64,000 nucleotides of DNA from Armigeres subalbatus (lineage: Eukaryota; Arthropoda; Insecta; Diptera; Culicidae): contig NW_026942521.1 in assembly GCF_024139115.2 (NCBI RefSeq), positions 35,005 through 99,004 of the forward strand, read 5' to 3'. Made by a program: the position numbers and the translations under genes. Each line of letters starts with the position of its first letter. Within the stretch, counting starts at the first letter, position 1. The notes under the pieces are model-generated. The model saw only the letters and a list, made by a program, of their open reading frames with translations, did not search any database and had not been told where the DNA came from. Positions 12,738-23,928 of this stretch are shown here, in pieces.

Positions 12738-12849
12738 TCTATATTGGAAAAGGTAAGGACCAATTTGCGTCAATTATAGAAGATTGCTCAATTGACCATG
12801 ATATAGCCACCCACGATTTGTACAATAACTTATGCTATGCTATGCTATG
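12738..12849 (+). mobile_element. 112-bp 5'-truncated retroposon with (TATGC)n tail and 25-bp target duplication
   Basis: The 25-bp direct repeat beginning CTTATTCTGGTTGGCTTATT occurs at 12713-12737 and 12850-12874. The DNA between ends in TATGCTATGCTATG, a short tandem tail, immediately before the second repeat. A long target duplication and a 3' tandem tail mark target-primed reverse transcription of a LINE transcript, truncated to about 110 bp. Confidence 0.8.
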
Positions 12850-12874
12850 CTTATTCTGGTTGGCTTATTTTCTT

Positions 12875-13475
12875 ACGAATGAAAGCTACCGACACTTGTA
12901 GGACGACCACCACATTTGGACCATATTAGGTTTATAAATCCCATTCAACTAATTCACAAATCTGTAGGAGCATTTTACAACATATTTTAGTACATATTTC
13001 AAATTTATTACGATTACTATTTATGCAAAGATAACTATTGATTATTTCTGGAATATCCTACTTTTATTCAAACATCAGTCACTGTGCGGTGTGGTATCAA
13101 TTGCCTGAATTGGCCATCCCCTCAATTCCCCTGTCTGTGCCATTGGCATTAGCACAGATCTGTTGCTGTGGCTGCCACAACGCAAATAGGCATCGGCTGG
13201 GACACGGACGCGGTAAAATATTGTAATTAGATTTTTAATTGAAAAGCGTTGTCGTGGTGCTTTCTGCGATATGTTTCGGATCGGTTACAATGCAAGTACT
13301 CCCCCGGACGGCCCACAGGCACACGATTTCGCCGCGAAGGAATAGGCCGGTGAAGCAAAGTGGATCATCAGGTCGCTGGGTCGGGTGCGTGACGAGGATG
13401 GACGCTTTCGGATTGCCTACCGACTGTTCAGTTTCTCGGTAGTTGTCGATATTTTGAATTCGATATCGTACCCAT
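12875..13475. other. 3' flank of the secreted-protein gene, no further gene
   Basis: No coding feature was supported. The GC-richer segment 13130-13440 may belong to the 3' UTR or conserved flank of the minus-strand gene that ends at 13476; no AATAAA was found close downstream of the stop. Confidence 0.4.
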
Positions 13476-14105
13476 TTATTGAAGAATAAAGTACACTAAG
13501 GCCACACCCAAACAGACGACCAGTACAATAGCCATCACGATTTGGAGCAAACTCGATTTCTCGACGGAAATGTTCCTGGAATAGATATTCTCATTTATAA
13601 AATTACAATCAAATTTCCTATCTTCCGGACATGTCGTGAGTTTTGGTACATCATGGCCGTACAACAGCGCTAGTTGGTCCGTTCCATTTCCGTGCGCATA
13701 GCAGCCACGAATTTTAATCGCACCATCCGATAGATTCAGTGCCATATCTACTTGCCCAAGTGACCATTTTGGTCGGTTCGATTCAGGAGCAGTGAACAAT
13801 GGCAGAAATTCCGAAGTTGAATCACACCAGCACCTGACGGTAATGTTGATCAAATCCTCGGTGCACGTTAAATACAGCTTCCAGCAGTGGCGTTTCAAGA
13901 GGCTGTGGCTGTGCAGCTCTTCCGGAACACTGAAAGGACTGACGCCGGTATCAGAATTGAGCCACATGGCAACAGTAAGAAACTTTTCATAGCTCGCATT
14001 ACTCGTACACATTTCCTTAGATATTGGCACGTTGCTGCATGAACCGGCCATAGCTGTAGCCAAGGAACAGAACACAATCGTCAGTACTACCAGCATTGGT
14101 ACCAT
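13476..14105 (-). CDS. Secreted, probably GPI- or tail-anchored cysteine-containing glycoprotein
   Basis: The 209-residue protein starts at the ATG at 14105. The frame is open three codons further to a TTG, but the ATG gives a normal signal peptide (about residues 1-20, cleavage near AMA/GSC). The ectodomain has nine cysteines (about 23, 33, 74, 81, 92, 94, 135, 159 and 167, including a CWC pair) and five N-glycosylation sequons (about 36, 87, 124, 140 and 178). Residues about 186-209 are a hydrophobic C-terminus with no charged tail, preceded by Ser-Ser, which fits a GPI signal better than a type I receptor. I do not recognise the family. Upstream on the minus strand there is a TATA-like TTATAAATG near 14175 and a possible splice acceptor (GACATAG) near 14134. 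Confidence 0.75.
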   Translation of the reverse strand: MVPMLVVLTIVFCSLATAMAGSCSNVPISKEMCTSNASYEKFLTVAMWLNSDTGVSPFSVPEELHSHSLLKRHCWKLYLTCTEDLINITVRCWCDSTSEFLPLFTAPESNRPKWSLGQVDMALNLSDGAIKIRGCYAHGNGTDQLALLYGHDVPKLTTCPEDRKFDCNFINENIYSRNISVEKSSLLQIVMAIVLVVCLGVALVYFILQ

Positions 14106-14370
14106 ACTGCTCAAGACCTGGTGTAGCTTCCTGCTATGTCACAATAATAAACGATAATAAAATTGTGCGTACATTTATAAGCGGGATATTATAAGAATAG
14201 CGATAATTAGGCTATTCAAGAAACCAACAATAACATTAGATTTGAATGAATCATGCAATTCCAACAATAGAATAGTTCCGATCCAATTTAGTCAACATCG
14301 TAAAAAATAATTTGTTTTCCACGTGTACGACAACCTGCACAAACTAGGGTAACCAACTTGATTTGGACCC

Positions 14371-16869
14371 CAACATATTTTGGACCCTCCTTCCGAAACT
14401 TTCTCGATTTGTGAACTTAAATCCATGCCGCTGCTAATTCACTCACTGGCTTTAAGTGAACAAGACTGCTCTGCATTTGTTTGGCTAGTTTCCTGGGCCA
14501 AATTTACGATACCCTCCCCCCAGTATTATGGATCAATTAGTGTTGAAACCAATCTTCACAATTCACTAAAAAAGTGTAGAAGGTTGGAACTTTGAGTGTA
14601 AAAACGGATCTGACATCGCTTATCTATCAAGTTTTGATTGGCACAGTGTTTCATGCATAAAATTTCTTTAAAATATAGACAAAAGCTAAATATTTTCACA
14701 TTGGCCAAAAACCATATTATGGATCACTTTAGGAAGCAGTCACAATTATGGATCAGCATGCTGATATTCTCATTTTCATCTCCATATGGCCGATGTTTGC
14801 GTGACATAATTTTTTATGGACAATCCCTAAATTAATGAGAAATGTTTTCGTAAATAAAAACTACTTGTTTTATAAGGAAAAAATACACAAAGTGAAAAAT
14901 GGATGATGGTGGATCATCTATAAATTAATTCTCGTTTGAAGGGGTGTGGAAGGATGGAGTAGTTCCATTGCAGCTTGAATAGGTTAGATGACTTGAATTA
15001 TTTTTACCGTCAAAAACTCATCCTCGCTGAGTGGTTGAATTTGGATTGAAGCTCCGAATCAATGAAAGTTTTTTGTTTAACGGGCTCCTTCAACTCATAG
15101 AGCCGTTTGAGCATGGATAACATGCTATTCAAGCGTGTCTTGATATCAGCTACCGATACAAGTTATTTTCCGAATTCAGAAGGGACATATTTTTGTAGCA
15201 AATCATTTTTTCATAGGTGATCACCGGAAGAGAACTGCTACGGCCCGTACCTTTTTCACAATTTCATATATTTCAGGAAAATTGACAGCAAAATTTGAAA
15301 TAACGAAAATTCCGGTAATCTTCGTCTTTAAAACAGGTAATTTCGGTACTCAAAATTGGGCGGTAATACCGGTATTATCGGTTTCGGTACTACCAGCTAG
15401 AACACCCTAGTTCCTACCTATTGTGGAATTGTTTGATTTCTGATTTATCATAAAAACATTACAAATAATTCGAGCTTCTCGTGTGCCAGTACATAGGGGA
15501 ACGGCTCGGAACTTCATCCCATAGCTCCTATTTCCATCCCATCAAAAACAAAGCAATAAAAAGAAATTTGTTTTGTTTCTTATTTTTGTGATTTCTTTCA
15601 CCAGTGATCACGCTTGTTAGCAAAAAAAGCGTCGAGATTGTTGCTGTATTTCTTCGTTTTGCGATGAGATGATGTTCAGTGAGATGGAGAACAGAACAGT
15701 TCCCCTATTTGAGAAAAAGTCGGTACATTTCGAATTTTTCGGATCTGGTCAGCCAAATCTTTGATGGTGTTGGTCAAAACAGGTTGATATTCTTAGGGGG
15801 TTGACTTAAGACGTTGCAGCGTTGTGAAAGGAACCTGGTGAAGCTTTGTCGCCTTACGGATTTTTCCGGTTTTTCGAGCATCGAATTCTGCTGTTTCTAG
15901 AGCTTCGGAATTGTATTGCATCCGTTTATATGTTTCCTGCTAAAAAAGAAGATACGCTATGATGAGAGGCTAAAGCCGGAGAAACAATGATACAGTGATT
16001 TTAACTGAATCTTATTGAAATTCTATTTCGACGAATTTCCACATATTCGTCTATATTAGATCTAGGTGGTTTTAGCGGTCCTACGAATTCCCAAAAACGA
16101 CACGGTGATAGATTCAGGAAAATACTTCGATGGAAAGTGATCCATAATTGTGGGAATCTACTCGTTTCCAGTCACAATTATGGATCACTTTAATATCCTT
16201 CAATTTTCAACATAATAAAGCGAAAATGAAGTAAACTCCGTGTGATTTGTTAAACACATACCTTAACTTTGGTGTATGAACCGTTTTTTCACTTTGATAT
16301 GCAAAATTTAACGATTTAAAAGCTTATGAATGAAGGAACCACTTCTTGTGAAGCCACCAAAAAATGTTTATATTTTGACAGATGCTCAACAGCAAGTTTT
16401 CAAATGCGCAAAACTACCATTGTTTTAGGGTTGAAAAGCATGATAAACGCAATAAATGTTAGAAAATAAGTGTTTTTATGTAACAAAAATATGCCCGATG
16501 TTATATTATTGATATCAAGCTAGAAATTCAATGTCAAACACAATAGTGATCCATAATTGTGGGTGATCCATAATTATGGGAGGAGTGATTAAGATGAATT
16601 TTTTATGAAATCAGTTTGTCTAGGAGGTAAGCATTACAATGCATTACGCTTCAAATTACATCGCTGAAAACCTGAGAATATAGGAACCCACAATAAGTTT
16701 GAATAAAAATCGTGCATTTTAAACGCAAGAAGCTTTCTTTTGAAGCATGCCAATCGAAATATTAGACTGTTCCGGTTCCATTGAACAGCGATAAATTGAA
16801 GGTTCGACTTTGAATAGGTTGAACTGGGGATGTCCAAATTAATTACATTTTGGGGTCCAAAATATGTTG
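14371..16869 (-). mobile_element. Decayed pogo-like DNA transposon with repeated CCATAATT-TGGATCAC motifs
   Basis: A perfect 17-bp inverted repeat, CAACATATTTTGGACCC, occurs at 14371-14387 and, inverted, at 16853-16869. Between them the motif GTGATCCATAATTGTGG or its complement occurs near 14716, 14741, 16138, 16172, 16546 and 16563. The minus strand at about 15800-15945 encodes TYKRMQYNSEALETAEF, KIRKATKLHQVP and TTLQRL, closely resembling the psq-type helix-turn-helix of pogo/CENP-B transposases. Stops and insertions have destroyed the rest. The ends and family are inferred from these two signals together. Confidence 0.45.
15290..15410 (-). mobile_element. hAT-like terminus with CGGTAATACCGGT motifs
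   Basis: The plus strand reads CGGTAATACCGGTATTATCG, then TTTCGGTACTACCAGCTAGA and ACACCCTAG. On the minus strand it begins CTAGGGTGTTCTAGCTGGTA. Runs of GGTAATACCG behind such an end are typical of some animal hAT elements. The partner end was not found. Confidence 0.4.
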
Positions 16870-17011
16870 CATGATCCAAAAGGAAATACCATGAGGCATC
16901 AAAATTCGTTCACTTATTAGAGTGAAATCAGTAACACGTTCAACCGCACACTTATTCACCGAACATTAAAAACAGAACCAAAAACTCGGATTTTACGAAT
17001 GTTCTAAATCC

Positions 17012-17240
17012 TACCTGAAACACGTCCGATCACGCGCCAATTGTTTACTCACTCGGCCGCGCGAACTATCTGCTTACTGAGCAGAAACACGAGAAAACAG
17101 GCACTAATGGCCGCGCAATGCAGAACACAATATTTCGGCAAATCGCGCGATCGTTCTGCTGTCCGAAACAAGAGCCAACACGCACTCTGATTCATTCGTG
17201 GTTCAAATCTGCAAAAAATAGAACTGAGCGTTATACCAGT
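17012..17240 (-). other. Candidate 5' UTR exon and promoter of the 13476-14105 gene
   Basis: This is a GC-richer island. On the minus strand it ends in GTGTTTCAG/GTAGGATTTAG, a good splice donor at about 17012, and holds a CTCAGTAAG initiator-like element. It points toward the secreted-protein gene, which has a possible acceptor at about 14134, so the pogo-like remnant would lie in the intron. This is inference from splice signals alone. Confidence 0.3.
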
Positions 17241-17343
17241 TTTATTTTTTTGACAGTTGACTTGTATAAAAAATGAGACTAGAACAGCTGCTGAGAAAAT
17301 AAATGTTTCAGATTCATATTCAAACTGACAGCCGATTTCAGTC

Positions 17344-19943
17344 ACCTGATCGATCCACCTTGCCCGCTGCGCACCTCGCCTTCTTGTGCCCGTCGGATCG
17401 TTGTCGAGAACCATTTTCACCGGATTACCGACATTCTGGCTACGTGCCCGGCCCACCGCAGTCGTCCGATTTTCGCGGTGTTAACGATGGATGGTTCTCC
17501 CGGCAGCTCATGCAACTCGTGGTTCATTCGCCTCCTCTACGTACCGTCCGCCATCTGCACCCCACCATATATGGTACGCAGCACTTTCCTTTCGAAAACG
17601 CGTTGGTCCTCCACGAGCATCGTCCAGGTCTCGTGTCCGTAGAGGACTACCGGTCTAATGAGCGTTTTGTAGATTGTCAGTTTGATACGGCGACGAACTC
17701 TATTCGATCGGAGCGTCTTGCGGAGTCCAAAGTACGTATGATTTGCAGCCACGATGCGTCTCCGAATTTCATTGCTGGTATCATTTTCGGCAGTCACCAG
17801 TGAGCCCAAGTACACAAATTCTTCTACCACCTCGATTTCGTCACCACCAATACAAACTCGTGGTGGGTGGCTTACATTGTCCTCTCTTGAGCCTCTTCCT
17901 ATCATGTACTTCGTTTCCTACGTGTGGATGAATAGTCCAATCAGTTTAGCTTCGTTTTTCAGTCTGGTGTAGGCTTCTTCCATCCTCTCAAAGTTACGTA
18001 CCGTAATATCTATGTCGTCGGCGAAACCAAATAACTGTACGGCTTTTGTGAAAGTCACAGAAAGCAGACACGAAAGATCATTACCTTGCCGTAACCCTCT
18101 GCGCGTTTCGAAGGGACTCGAGAATGCCCTGAAACTCGAACTACGCACATCACCCGATCCATCGTCGCTTTGATCAACCGTGTCAGATTATCCGGAAATC
18201 CGTTTTGGTGCATTAGCTGTCATATCTGGTCCCGATCGATTTTATCATATGCGGCTTTGAAGTCGATAAATTGATGGGCACGTTGTATTCGTGGCATTTC
18301 TGCAATACCTGACGTATGGCAAACACCTGGTCTGTGGTAGAGCGTTCACCCATAAATCCCGCCTGGTACTGCCCCACGAACTCTCTTGCAATTGGTGTTA
18401 GCCGGCGGCATAAAATTTGGGAGAGTACCTTGTAGACGGCGTTCAACAATGTGATTGCGTGATAGTTGCTACAATCCAGTTTATCGCCCTTTTTGTAGAT
18501 GGGACAAACGGCACCTTCCATCCGCTCCTGCGGCAAAACCTCATACTCACAAACCTTGGTAATTACCCAGTGCAGCGCTCCAGCCTCACCACAACTCTCC
18601 TGGTAGTTGGTCAACTCCAGGAGCTTTGTTATTTTTCAGCCGGTCGATCTCCTTCTGGATTTCCTGGAGATTCGGAGCCGGAAGTCGCATGTTCTGCGCG
18701 CATACTTCTAGGTTCATTAGCATACCGCCACCGTGGTCTGCCACATAGCCATTCAGGTGCTTTTCGTAGTGCTGCCGCCACCTTTGGATCACCTCACACT
18801 CGTTTGTAAGAAGGTTCCCGTTTATGTCCTTACACATATCGGGATGTGGCACGTGGCCCTTACGTGAACGGTTCATCTTCTCATAGAACTTTCGTGCGTT
18901 ATTAGCTCGGTACAGTTGCTCCGTCTCTTCACGGTCTGGATCTTCCTGCTGGCGGTTTTTCCTCCAAAAAATCGAGTTCTGTCTGTTCCGCGCCCGTTTG
19001 TATCGTGCCTCGTTCGCCCTCGTGCGGTGTTGCAGCAATCTCGCCCATGCTACATTCTTCTCCTCAACTAACTGCTCACATTCGCCGTCATACCAGTCGT
19101 TTCTCTGATCCGGAGCCACCGTGCCTAGTGCAGCGGTTGCGGTGCTTCCAATGGCGGATCGAATATCTCTCCAGCCATCTTCAAGAGATGCTGCGCCTAG
19201 CTGCTCTTCCGTTGGGAGTGCCACTTCCAGCTGCTGCGCGTAGTCTTGGGCTAGTCTACCGTCTTGTAGCCGCCCAATGTTAAGCCGCGGCGGACGACTC
19301 CGACGCGTGTTGATCACCGTCGAGAGTTTTGAGCGCAGACATACTGCGACGAGGTAGTGGTCGGATTCAATATTCGCACTGCGGTAAGTGCGTACGTTCG
19401 TGATGTCGGAGAAGAATTTACCGTCGATTAGAACGTGGTCGATTTGGTTTTCCGTTACTTGATTAGGTGATTTCCATGTGGCCTTGTGGATATTCTTACG
19501 GGGAAAGAAAGTGCTTCGGACTACCATTCCGCGGGAGGCTGCAAAGGTTATGCATCGTTGGCCGTTGTCGTTCGATACGGTATGCAGACTATCCGGTCCG
19601 ATGACCGGTCTATACATTTCCTCCCTTCCTACCTGAGCGTTCATGTCACCGATAACGATTTTGACGTCCCGCAGTGGGCATCCATCGTATGTCTGCTCCA
19701 GCTGCGCATAGAACGCTTCTTTCTCGTCGTCGGATCTCCCTTCGTGTGGGCAGTGCACGTTGATGATGCTATAGTTGAAGAAACGGCCTTTTATCCTCAG
19801 CTTGCACATCCTTGCGTTGATTGGCTGCCACCCAATCACGCGTTGGCGCATCTTCCCAGCACTATGAAGCCGGTTCCCAGCTCGTTGGTGGTGCCACAGC
19901 TTTGGTAGAAGGTAGCCGCTCCATGCCCGCTTTTCCACACTTT
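17344..19943 (-). pseudogene. RTE-clade LINE copy 1: endonuclease and reverse transcriptase, main part
   Basis: The minus-strand frames 18586-19943, 18213-18614, 17918-18148 and 17537-17905 make one broken RTE polyprotein of the JAM1-like type. They hold endonuclease motifs VIGDMNAQVG and IESDHYLVAV, then RT blocks (CPIYKKGDKLDCSNY, QYQAGFMGERSTTDQ, RRGLRQGN, FGFADDIDI) and the C-terminal tail (GDEIEVVEEFVYLGS). Compared with the copy at 57121 it has lost about 70 bases between RLRQG and FADD and carries several frameshifts. It is cut off at 17344, inside the sequence for ARWIDQV, so the natural 3' end is missing. The first 300 bases of the element lie at 28379-28677, displaced by an LTR element. 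Confidence 0.9.
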
Positions 19944-21216
19944 CTGTCTGTGATATTCCATATTTGAACACAACAGGAAGGAGGAAAAGTAGGCCTCGGG
20001 CAGGAAAGACGTTTTTTTTTCACGCTTGACAGATTTTCTCTCTATTTTCAGGGTGAAAATTTTCAAACTAGAAAAAAAGAAAATTACGATGTTTTTTCAA
20101 GTTTTTTGGAATAGACGGCCAAAATACTGACGCTTAAACCGGAAAGAGTCTCTCCCCGACATGTCACCACAATTTGAGAAATTTAAATATGTTGTCCAGC
20201 GAATCCAGCGAGGCCAGATTTGAGTTGGAAGCTTTAAAGGTAACCAATTGTGAAGGACTCGTTCGGTAAGTTATTTTATTATTTCTCACATGAAGACCCG
20301 GACTGAGCTGTTGTGATAATATGTGGCAGCCAGTTTAGTTCAGATAATTGAACATTAGGATCGTTCAATTTTATAAAAGGTTTGACTTCCGTATGTTACG
20401 GTTTGGCAGTGTTTCGTTCAAATTGGTAAAGAATTGTAGCGAATTGTGTTTATATGGGAGGGATGACTCATTACTTTTGATTTAGCAATGTAATTGGCAT
20501 TATTTATATGAGTTAAACAGATAATTTGGTGCAATAAGCGTCAACTAATTTACTATTAGAAACAACGCACGATGAGATAGTTGTCCGGTAGTTTTATTTG
20601 TATAAATGCTGGAGATGAGAGTTGGGTACTTCGGGGTTGGGGGCTCACGGTACATTTGGGTTTTTTCATAGTTTGCCCTTGCGCCACCCTTAGATCGTCA
20701 CCCAAATATCAAGGGGATGCATAATGGGGGTTAAACTTTTTTTTGCGAAGAAAAACTGAAAACGCTGCTTTATTGAGCATATGTACTTACTAATAATTTG
20801 TTAGTTTCTGATTTCATGTATCAATGAGATTCTGACCCATACATAATAAGAGGGTTGAAGAAAACTCGAGTACATTTTCTTCGATATACTTATAGTCCTG
20901 TCCTGATATACTATATATTTATATACATATTGTGAAAATGTTGTGGCGCCTATTTAATGGTGTTCAATCTGTAGGACGGTCGTTTCTCAATTATGTATTT
21001 AAAATAGGTGTTACATTTTTTCAGCCGATTGTCAGATGGAGTGTAGAGGAATCTAGCAATTTCGCATATGCCCTGTTGTAATGATTTTGATAGGTCATTG
21101 TACGAGATTGTAAGATAAAACATACAAAACAAGTCTGGTAGCTTCCGCTAGTGAAGACATTCCTCAAAAAAAGCCCGATATAATTTTCTAGAGAAAGTTA
21201 ACATTTTTGTCTCTTT

Positions 21217-21352
21217 ACAGTAAGACACTTATTACGTAAGCACTTATGAGGGTTTTCTAACGCTCCATATAAACAAAAAATAATTTGTATGGGAAATTCT
21301 TTCAAGGGTGGAAGGGGGGGGGGAGAAAAAACGCTTACGTAATTACTGTATA
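21217..21352. mobile_element. Short inverted-repeat MITE (TTACGTAAGC ends)
   Basis: ACAGTAAGACACTTATTACG at the left and GCTTACGTAATTACTGTA at the right are imperfect inverted complements sharing TTACGTAAGC. A G-run near 21316 lies inside. The target duplication is not clear. Confidence 0.55.
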
Positions 21353-21512
21353 ACCCCTAAGCGTTGAGTTTTTTTGAAAATAAATGTCGGTTTTGCAACT
21401 GCAAAACAACTTTGCTACTGATAGCTCATTTATAGGTTGTAGGATGTTTAATCCATTCTTTTTCTAGATTCCTCGCGTTGGAGCAATGGCGACGTAGGTA
21501 CTTTACCAAAAA

Positions 21513-21697
21513 TTCAAATGAGCAATTCTCGCTTAACTTTTTAAAGGGACCTAAGTGGCTTTTTTTCATGAATTAGTTTGAATAGCGCAATCAACAGAAA
21601 AACATGAAAGCTATTGATTGCTGTATTCAAATTAATTCATGAAGAAGGTGTAGCTCGGGTCCTTTTGAGGAGTAAACCGAGAATTGCTCACTTTGAA
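21513..21697. mobile_element. Palindromic MITE (~185 bp)
   Basis: TGAGCAATTCTCGCTTAACT at the left pairs with CGAGAATTGCTCA at the right. Pairing continues through CATGAATTAGTTTGAAT and ATTCAAATTAATTCATG, so almost the whole element folds into one hairpin. Confidence 0.75.
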
Positions 21698-22076
21698 CGA
21701 TTGATTGTTTGTCCTCGCGAGGAATGAACAAGTGAACACTTTACGTTTTTCAGTTGTTCGACAGCCGTTAACATTTAACGATGCAAACCGGATGCCAGTT
21801 TTGTCACAGATCGTTATTTCAGGACGAATCGTCTCTTGATATTCAGTATACTCCCACTGTGCTATCTTTGTTGCAATTACCAGAGTATCTAAGAAATGAC
21901 GTTTGCCATCAACCAGTGATGGCTGGGTAGCTTGTTGGGTAGTAATTTCTGGGATCGATGGTAGAACTAATTCAGATGGCTGTAGGAGTCTTGATCTGGT
22001 CTCATCTGAGCGTTGTACTTGAGTGCTGCCTAGTGCGTTCGTGATTATTTACTCTACCTAGCTTTCCACCATTATC

Positions 22077-22490
22077 CTAATGTGTCACTCTGATGCTAGG
22101 TCGGTAATAAATACAACAATAATTTAGGTCGATTTGTTCGAATGTATTCGGTCGAAACTCGGATTTATTGTCGTATTGATAGACAATTATAGCAACGTTC
22201 ATGTGGTTTGCAACGGCAGATATGCTCTCAGCCCAACCCCAATATCCAGAAGTTTTCAACTTTCATAGATAAAGTAACACCTTTTTATGAATAGTCATAG
22301 ATCCATCGATCAACTCATCCGCTATTGTCACTAGATGACCGTAATAAACATCCATATTGGATTCTATTTCCGATTCAGCAGCGGCTCGCAACTGGAGGGT
22401 ATGCGTTTTGAATAAATCATCATTAGGAGTCACACCATACAATTGATGCAAAATTGACCCGAATAAGCAATTTTTATCTCCCGAAATCAA
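22077..22490 (-). pseudogene. OTU-like cysteine protease domain remnant
   Basis: One frame of about 137 codons is interrupted by a single TGA near 22263. It reads SGDKNCLFGSILHQLYG, where the DxNC-LF block matches the catalytic Cys motif of OTU deubiquitinases (usually DGNCLFRS). It is followed by helices with AAAESEIESNMDVY, then SGYWGWAESISAVANHMNVA and IIVYQYD, matching the WGG-xE-L-A-xxx-N-V-xI-V block. The usual catalytic His near the end is unclear. OTU domains are carried by some insect transposable elements and by host deubiquitinases; the position inside a retroposon favours a TE origin. A further coding-like stretch continues on the same strand to about 21780. Confidence 0.6.
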
Positions 22491-23349
22491 AAGTAACTAG
22501 TACAGGTTTCCAAATGAATCCGTTGTAATAATAACTTCATATTATTGAATAGAAATCAACTAGTTCAGAATAGGCATAGACAATAGCTTTCCGTGAATTC
22601 CGATTGATTGTTTGAGATCGAGTTGAGAAAATAACTACCGAGTACCTAAAAACATCGCCGCATTTAACCAAAACACTAACAAATAATCACTCACCGCGAA
22701 CGAATGATTGTTTGAAATCACTTTGGAAACACATAGATGTAATTCATAATCATCGTAGGTGGTCAACCCAAAGTACAAATAAACAAGTCTATCGCTAAGA
22801 TATTGATTATTTTTCCTCGCGTAAGATGAATATAAAACAATCACGATAGCTGATTATCGCGGACAGCTAAAAGATAAATTAACAATAGCTCTACCGGAGC
22901 GATTGATTGTCTGCCTTTACGTTGGGTGAACAAGAACACAACAAAATCCGTCGTAACTGATTTATACTTTGTTCTCGCGTTAACATTAACATGCTAGTTA
23001 CTTGGATTACATCACTTACCAAGGTGAATCCTGATCTAAGTAATGACACTTCCTCTCCCTACTTACAATACTCCTTCCCGTAACAACCGTAGAGATGCAG
23101 ACGATTCGTCGGTCTCTAAAACAACGGTTGTTACACTATCATTCCTTCCCTTCCCTAGATGATCGTAAGGACGTGGCCGGTGCCGTTATTGACCCTTTAA
23201 AAGTTGAGCTTTCGGAACGTGCACATTGAGGTTGGAGTGCTAATCCCAAGTCCCATCTGTTGGTTCCCTGTGCAATTCCGCTAGTTCTGGTCAATCACGG
23301 AGTAGCAACTACGAATTGTACGGTCATCTCATGCTCATGCTCATGCTCA

Positions 23350-23512
23350 TGTGATATTCCATATTTGAACACAACACAATATCATTCTTAATTACAGGTT
23401 CTATATTTATTCACCAAAACACTGCTCTTCATTTCACTCCACATTGACTCTCATGCACGCCTACCTCAAACTACTCGATTCCCAATCTACACGATTATTC
23501 TAGAATACCACA
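23350..23512 (-). repeat. 3' LTR (163 bp) of the nested LTR element
   Basis: The repeat has TG...CA ends and is almost identical to 28216-28378. Its first 27 bases are repeated at 19949-19975, on the far side of the retroposon that split it. The PPT-like purine run lies at 23513-23522 on the minus strand. Confidence 0.88.
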
Positions 23513-23928
23513 TCCTCCCCTGACAGAAATAAGAATGTACCAAATTATTAATGTAACAGAAAAGTGTAATCAGCAGACGAAGTTCGTTCTTAAGTCCGTA
23601 CGGTTGACGCATTGCAGGTGTTGTGGCCGGTCGAATCATTCAGTACGATTATCGGTTGACATGCTATCATAGATACAATTGTAATGTCGTTTAACCTCAT
23701 CTTCCTCCGGTGACAATGAAAAAAGTAACTGAAAAAAAGGAAATAATTATGTTATATTTGTTGAAATTATGGAAATAAATCAACACAATCTGTCAAACTG
23801 CTTGGTTTCCGCCCTTCAGCATTTGGTTTTCATTTGCATTCTTAGCAGCTTTCCACTTATCTCTTTGATGGTCAAACAATCCATTTCCCAGGTTGCTTGT
23901 TCTTTGGTTGCCAATCATCAGCCAATTT

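Larger units (their letters stand above)
19976..23349 (+). mobile_element. 3.4-kb retroposon with (CTCATG)n tail and 27-bp target duplication
   Basis: The first 27 bases of the LTR occur both at 19949-19975 and at 23350-23376. The DNA between ends in CTCATGCTCATGCTCATG directly before the second copy. A long direct repeat with a 3' short-tandem tail is the signature of target-primed retroposition, so the LTR was split by a plus-oriented LINE-type insertion. No plus-strand RT frame survives; the interior carries two MITEs and an OTU remnant on the minus strand. The 23090-23349 segment is probably the LINE 3' UTR. A partially deleted tandem LTR array is a less simple alternative. Confidence 0.65.

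Noticed and set aside
14106..14114. Start of the secreted protein at 14114
   Set aside because: That codon is TTG; the ATG at 14105 gives a normal signal peptide.
17303..17803. Plus-strand ORFs across the RTE copies (also 18417-18809, 61167-61638)
   Set aside because: They are antisense frames of GC-rich RTE coding sequence, with no protein features.
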